Source: Rostratula benghalensis
Taxonomy: Eukaryota > Chordata > Aves > Charadriiformes > Rostratulidae
Assembly (NCBI GenBank): GCA_013399305.1
Contig: VXAI01000083.1
Span: 3,412,959-3,476,958 of the forward strand
Direction of reading: 5' to 3'
DNA length: 64,000 bases
Below, in pieces: positions 61,701 through 64,000 of the stretch. A model generated the notes under the pieces. It did not search any database. It was not told the origin of the DNA and was given only the letters and a program-made list of their open reading frames with translations. The translations under genes were made by a program, and so were the position numbers. Position 1 is the stretch's first letter. Each line of letters starts with the position of its first letter.

Positions 61701-64000
61701 ATCCAAGTCCTCATACACTGATGCATATCTTAGCTTGTCTTTACCTCCTTATCCCACTCCACTGTTTAGCATGTATCTGAAAAAGATAAGTACACATAAC
61801 AGCAAATTCTTGCAGACTTTACTGTTTTATTTTCAGGAGGAATTTCTTGGTATTTTTTGGCTCATGAATATTTCTTGTAAAATTCAGAGTGTATGGGTTG
61901 CTCACACAACACCTATGTCATTTGACTGGGAACATTTTAGAGATATGAGAAAGCACATGTATAAAATCTTCTCTTTTTGCACTTTTTAAACCCAAAAATT
62001 AGATGTTGGTATCACCCTTTCTGTGATTAAAAGTTTGAAAGCTGCAGAACTACTCCAAGGGAGCTTTCAAAAAATAGATCTTATGATTAAGATTGATCCC
62101 TCCATTTTTAAATCCTTTTTTAAATCTTGCGTGTTGTTCTGAGGGAAAAAGCTACTCCTGTCTCGCGGTCTCTTGCTGAACTCACTGTTTTTTCATTACT
62201 CTTAGGAATTACTAGGGCTACTGGCTACTACTTCACATGCATCCTCATCATGCACTGCCAGTTCTAGTTCTCCTTTCACTCAGTTCAGACAAAGGCTCTG
62301 TTCACTCCTGTTGAAATACAGGGTCTGCTCCCACTGAACAACCCAAGGTTCAAAGACAATGCCATGTGCAATTTTTGGAAATACCTTTAATCACACACTA
62401 CCAACTTATTTCATGCCGTCAGACTCTTTACTAAAGCTCAGTTTGAAAGCAGTCATAGACTTCAGCTTACAGATTTTTTCAAACTTCATTTTATTTTTAC
62501 TATTATCAAGTTATAAACTACGCATGCTAAGAGGGTGGAAGGAATACAGTTATTAGGTCTAGAAAGTGCTAGAGAAGGTCATTTGCTATAAGTGTTTGAA
62601 TTTCTAGAGTGTTGTAATCAATGTTTTCACTTTCTGCGTCAAGAGGGTAACAGTTGACATTACCTGAATGAGGTAGATTAGGTTTCAAAATAAATCCTTC
62701 TTCAGGGATTTAGCAAATAGTGCATTCTTCAGCACATAATGCGTTCTGGTACTGTTCTATTATTCTCTAGTGTTTTAAAGACATGTTCTTGGTATTTTTT
62801 AAAAAATAAGATGAGACCTCCCATTTGTGAGACCTTGTTTTCTGTACTGGCCCCTACTTGGTGCTCTAGTCTCTTCTCTAGTAAAAAAAAAAAAGAAAAA
62901 AAGAAAAAGCTGCTAAAAGCCTATCTTTTTATAGCATATTGTAATTATTTTACATAGCAGGATCTTGGAGCAGCATTATCACAGTTTAGTACTTATATTA
63001 ATCTAAATAAAATTAGCTATTGAGCCTTCCAGCTCGAAATTATCAGTGACTTCCTGTTGGAATTATGGCATAATTCAGAAGAAAAACCAACCCAGTGCCA
63101 AGAGCATTAAGCTTGTTGGGTCCATCAAGGCCATGTCAGAATGGGGAACAAGTGATCAGCCATGAACCACATGGCTAGAGGATAAACAGCCAAATTGATC
63201 AGTCTTACAAACTTAGTCATTGCATATTCATTGAATCAGGGGACAAGGGATCAGCACTTTTTAGGATCAAGCCTGTTATACAATCTGACTCAACTTTTTT
63301 CCATGGGTTATTTCAAACTGAATAAAAACTGAAAGAAACAAACCATCATATATACAAAGTAAAGGAAACAGCCTGATTGCTGCCTCAAAAATAAGTAGAC
63401 AAACCCATTTTTAGAACATTCAAAACACTGAGGGGTCTCATGGTTTTCAGACAGGGTAGAGTGAATCTTGCAAGGCATGTGAAGAGACAAGCTAGCACAG
63501 CAGACAGAAGGCTTGCTTTATTGCAGCTGAGGGCTATAGAAACATTGTTGAAGGCATTATTTTTTACTGTTATGGCCCAAAAGACCTGACTAGACCTGAC
63601 TATCTTTTTCTAGATAGCATACAGGTATAGTTTTCAAATTGGAAAATTCTACCAGAATTTGTCTAATATTTTTCTGTTATCTCTTGTTATTACTAAAAAT
63701 AATGGTTAAGTGATTTCAAAGGATTTTCAGACTGATTGCAAGTTATACATCAAAACAGTTATCTTTGTTACATAGTTTCTATGTCATTTCACACAACAGA
63801 TTTTTTTTTAGTGCTGAATCTCCTAGAAGAATTTCCACAAAATGCAGTCTTTATCGACTGCGTTAGGATTTTTCTAGTCCCCACCATCAATGTTCTCCAT
63901 TAGTGACTATAAATAATTCCATATTTATTATCTTCCTTCTGCATTTTTGAATTCCCTAAGGCTCTGTTTTGAGTTCTAAGCTTTTGTGTATTTACGTGCA
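58790..64000. other. AT-rich non-coding DNA, nothing recognised
   Basis: The longest frame is 59794-60213 (+, 139 codons) with no recognisable domain. A segment 59493-59552 is open between TATTTCAG and CCAG|GTAAGA. A-rich tracts are at 59047-59076 and 62882-62908. A 10-bp tandem pair AGACCTGACT lies at 63582-63601. Confidence 0.55.
59101..59127. repeat. Perfect 11-bp inverted repeat, 5-base loop
   Basis: GTACAAGACAA (59101-59111) and its exact complement (59117-59127) flank ATTTC. It would form a stable small hairpin in RNA or ssDNA. It is too short for a microRNA precursor by itself. Confidence 0.6.

Noticed and set aside
1..64000. tRNA, rRNA, snRNA, CRISPR, phage or operon features
   Set aside because: No tRNA box B-type word in cloverleaf context, no snRNA start, no regularly spaced repeats, and no run of co-directional genes. 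The sequence is vertebrate.

Overview
This window looks like ordinary AT-rich vertebrate DNA from a bird. The evidence is two CR1 LINE copies of avian type (about 12490-13857 on + and 55237-57005 on -) and a solo LTR at 45303-45846 (-) whose ends and internal landmarks match a family I know from songbird and other neoavian genomes. No complete protein-coding gene, tRNA, rRNA, CRISPR array or bacterial-style operon is visible. Almost all open frames are short, lack recognisable domains and sit in AT-rich sequence, so I read them as chance. The DNA is best seen as intergenic or deep-intronic sequence from a gapped assembly: N runs at 1391-1731 and 56104-56831, and one ambiguous base at 32305.

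Layout. 1-2020: a 101-bp-offset duplication carrying AATAAA-type, LTR-end-like sequence, then a purine-rich minisatellite that becomes a GGGCA pentamer array, an assembly gap, more G-run/A-run sequence, and a second match to the first block. 2021-12489: unannotated AT-rich DNA with simple repeats, a homeodomain-like palindrome (4092-4103) and the best exon candidate of the window (6312-6404, +), followed by a phase-compatible exon-like segment (6937-7015, +). 12490-13857: an old CR1 copy with an internal deletion and no 3' end. 13858-45302: about 31 kb without a recognisable gene, with small hairpins, AT microsatellites, a 24-base poly(A), a CArG box in enhancer-like sequence and a GC-richer patch (39960-40275). 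45303-45846: solo LTR. 45847-55236: unannotated AT-rich DNA. 55237-57005: a younger-looking CR1, its readable C-terminal frame broken by one stop and its reverse-transcriptase core hidden in an N gap. 57006-64000: unannotated AT-rich DNA with a 22-nt (or 18-nt) microexon-like segment on the minus strand near 58768 and a perfect 11-bp hairpin at 59101.

No genes can be shown to work together here. The functional candidates are isolated: one splice-bounded coding-like segment, a few regulatory-looking motifs, and promoter remnants in an LTR. I found no convincing new biological system. The items most worth checking are the 6312-6404 exon, the G-rich gap locus with its flanking duplicated block, and the CR1 copy interrupted by the second gap.
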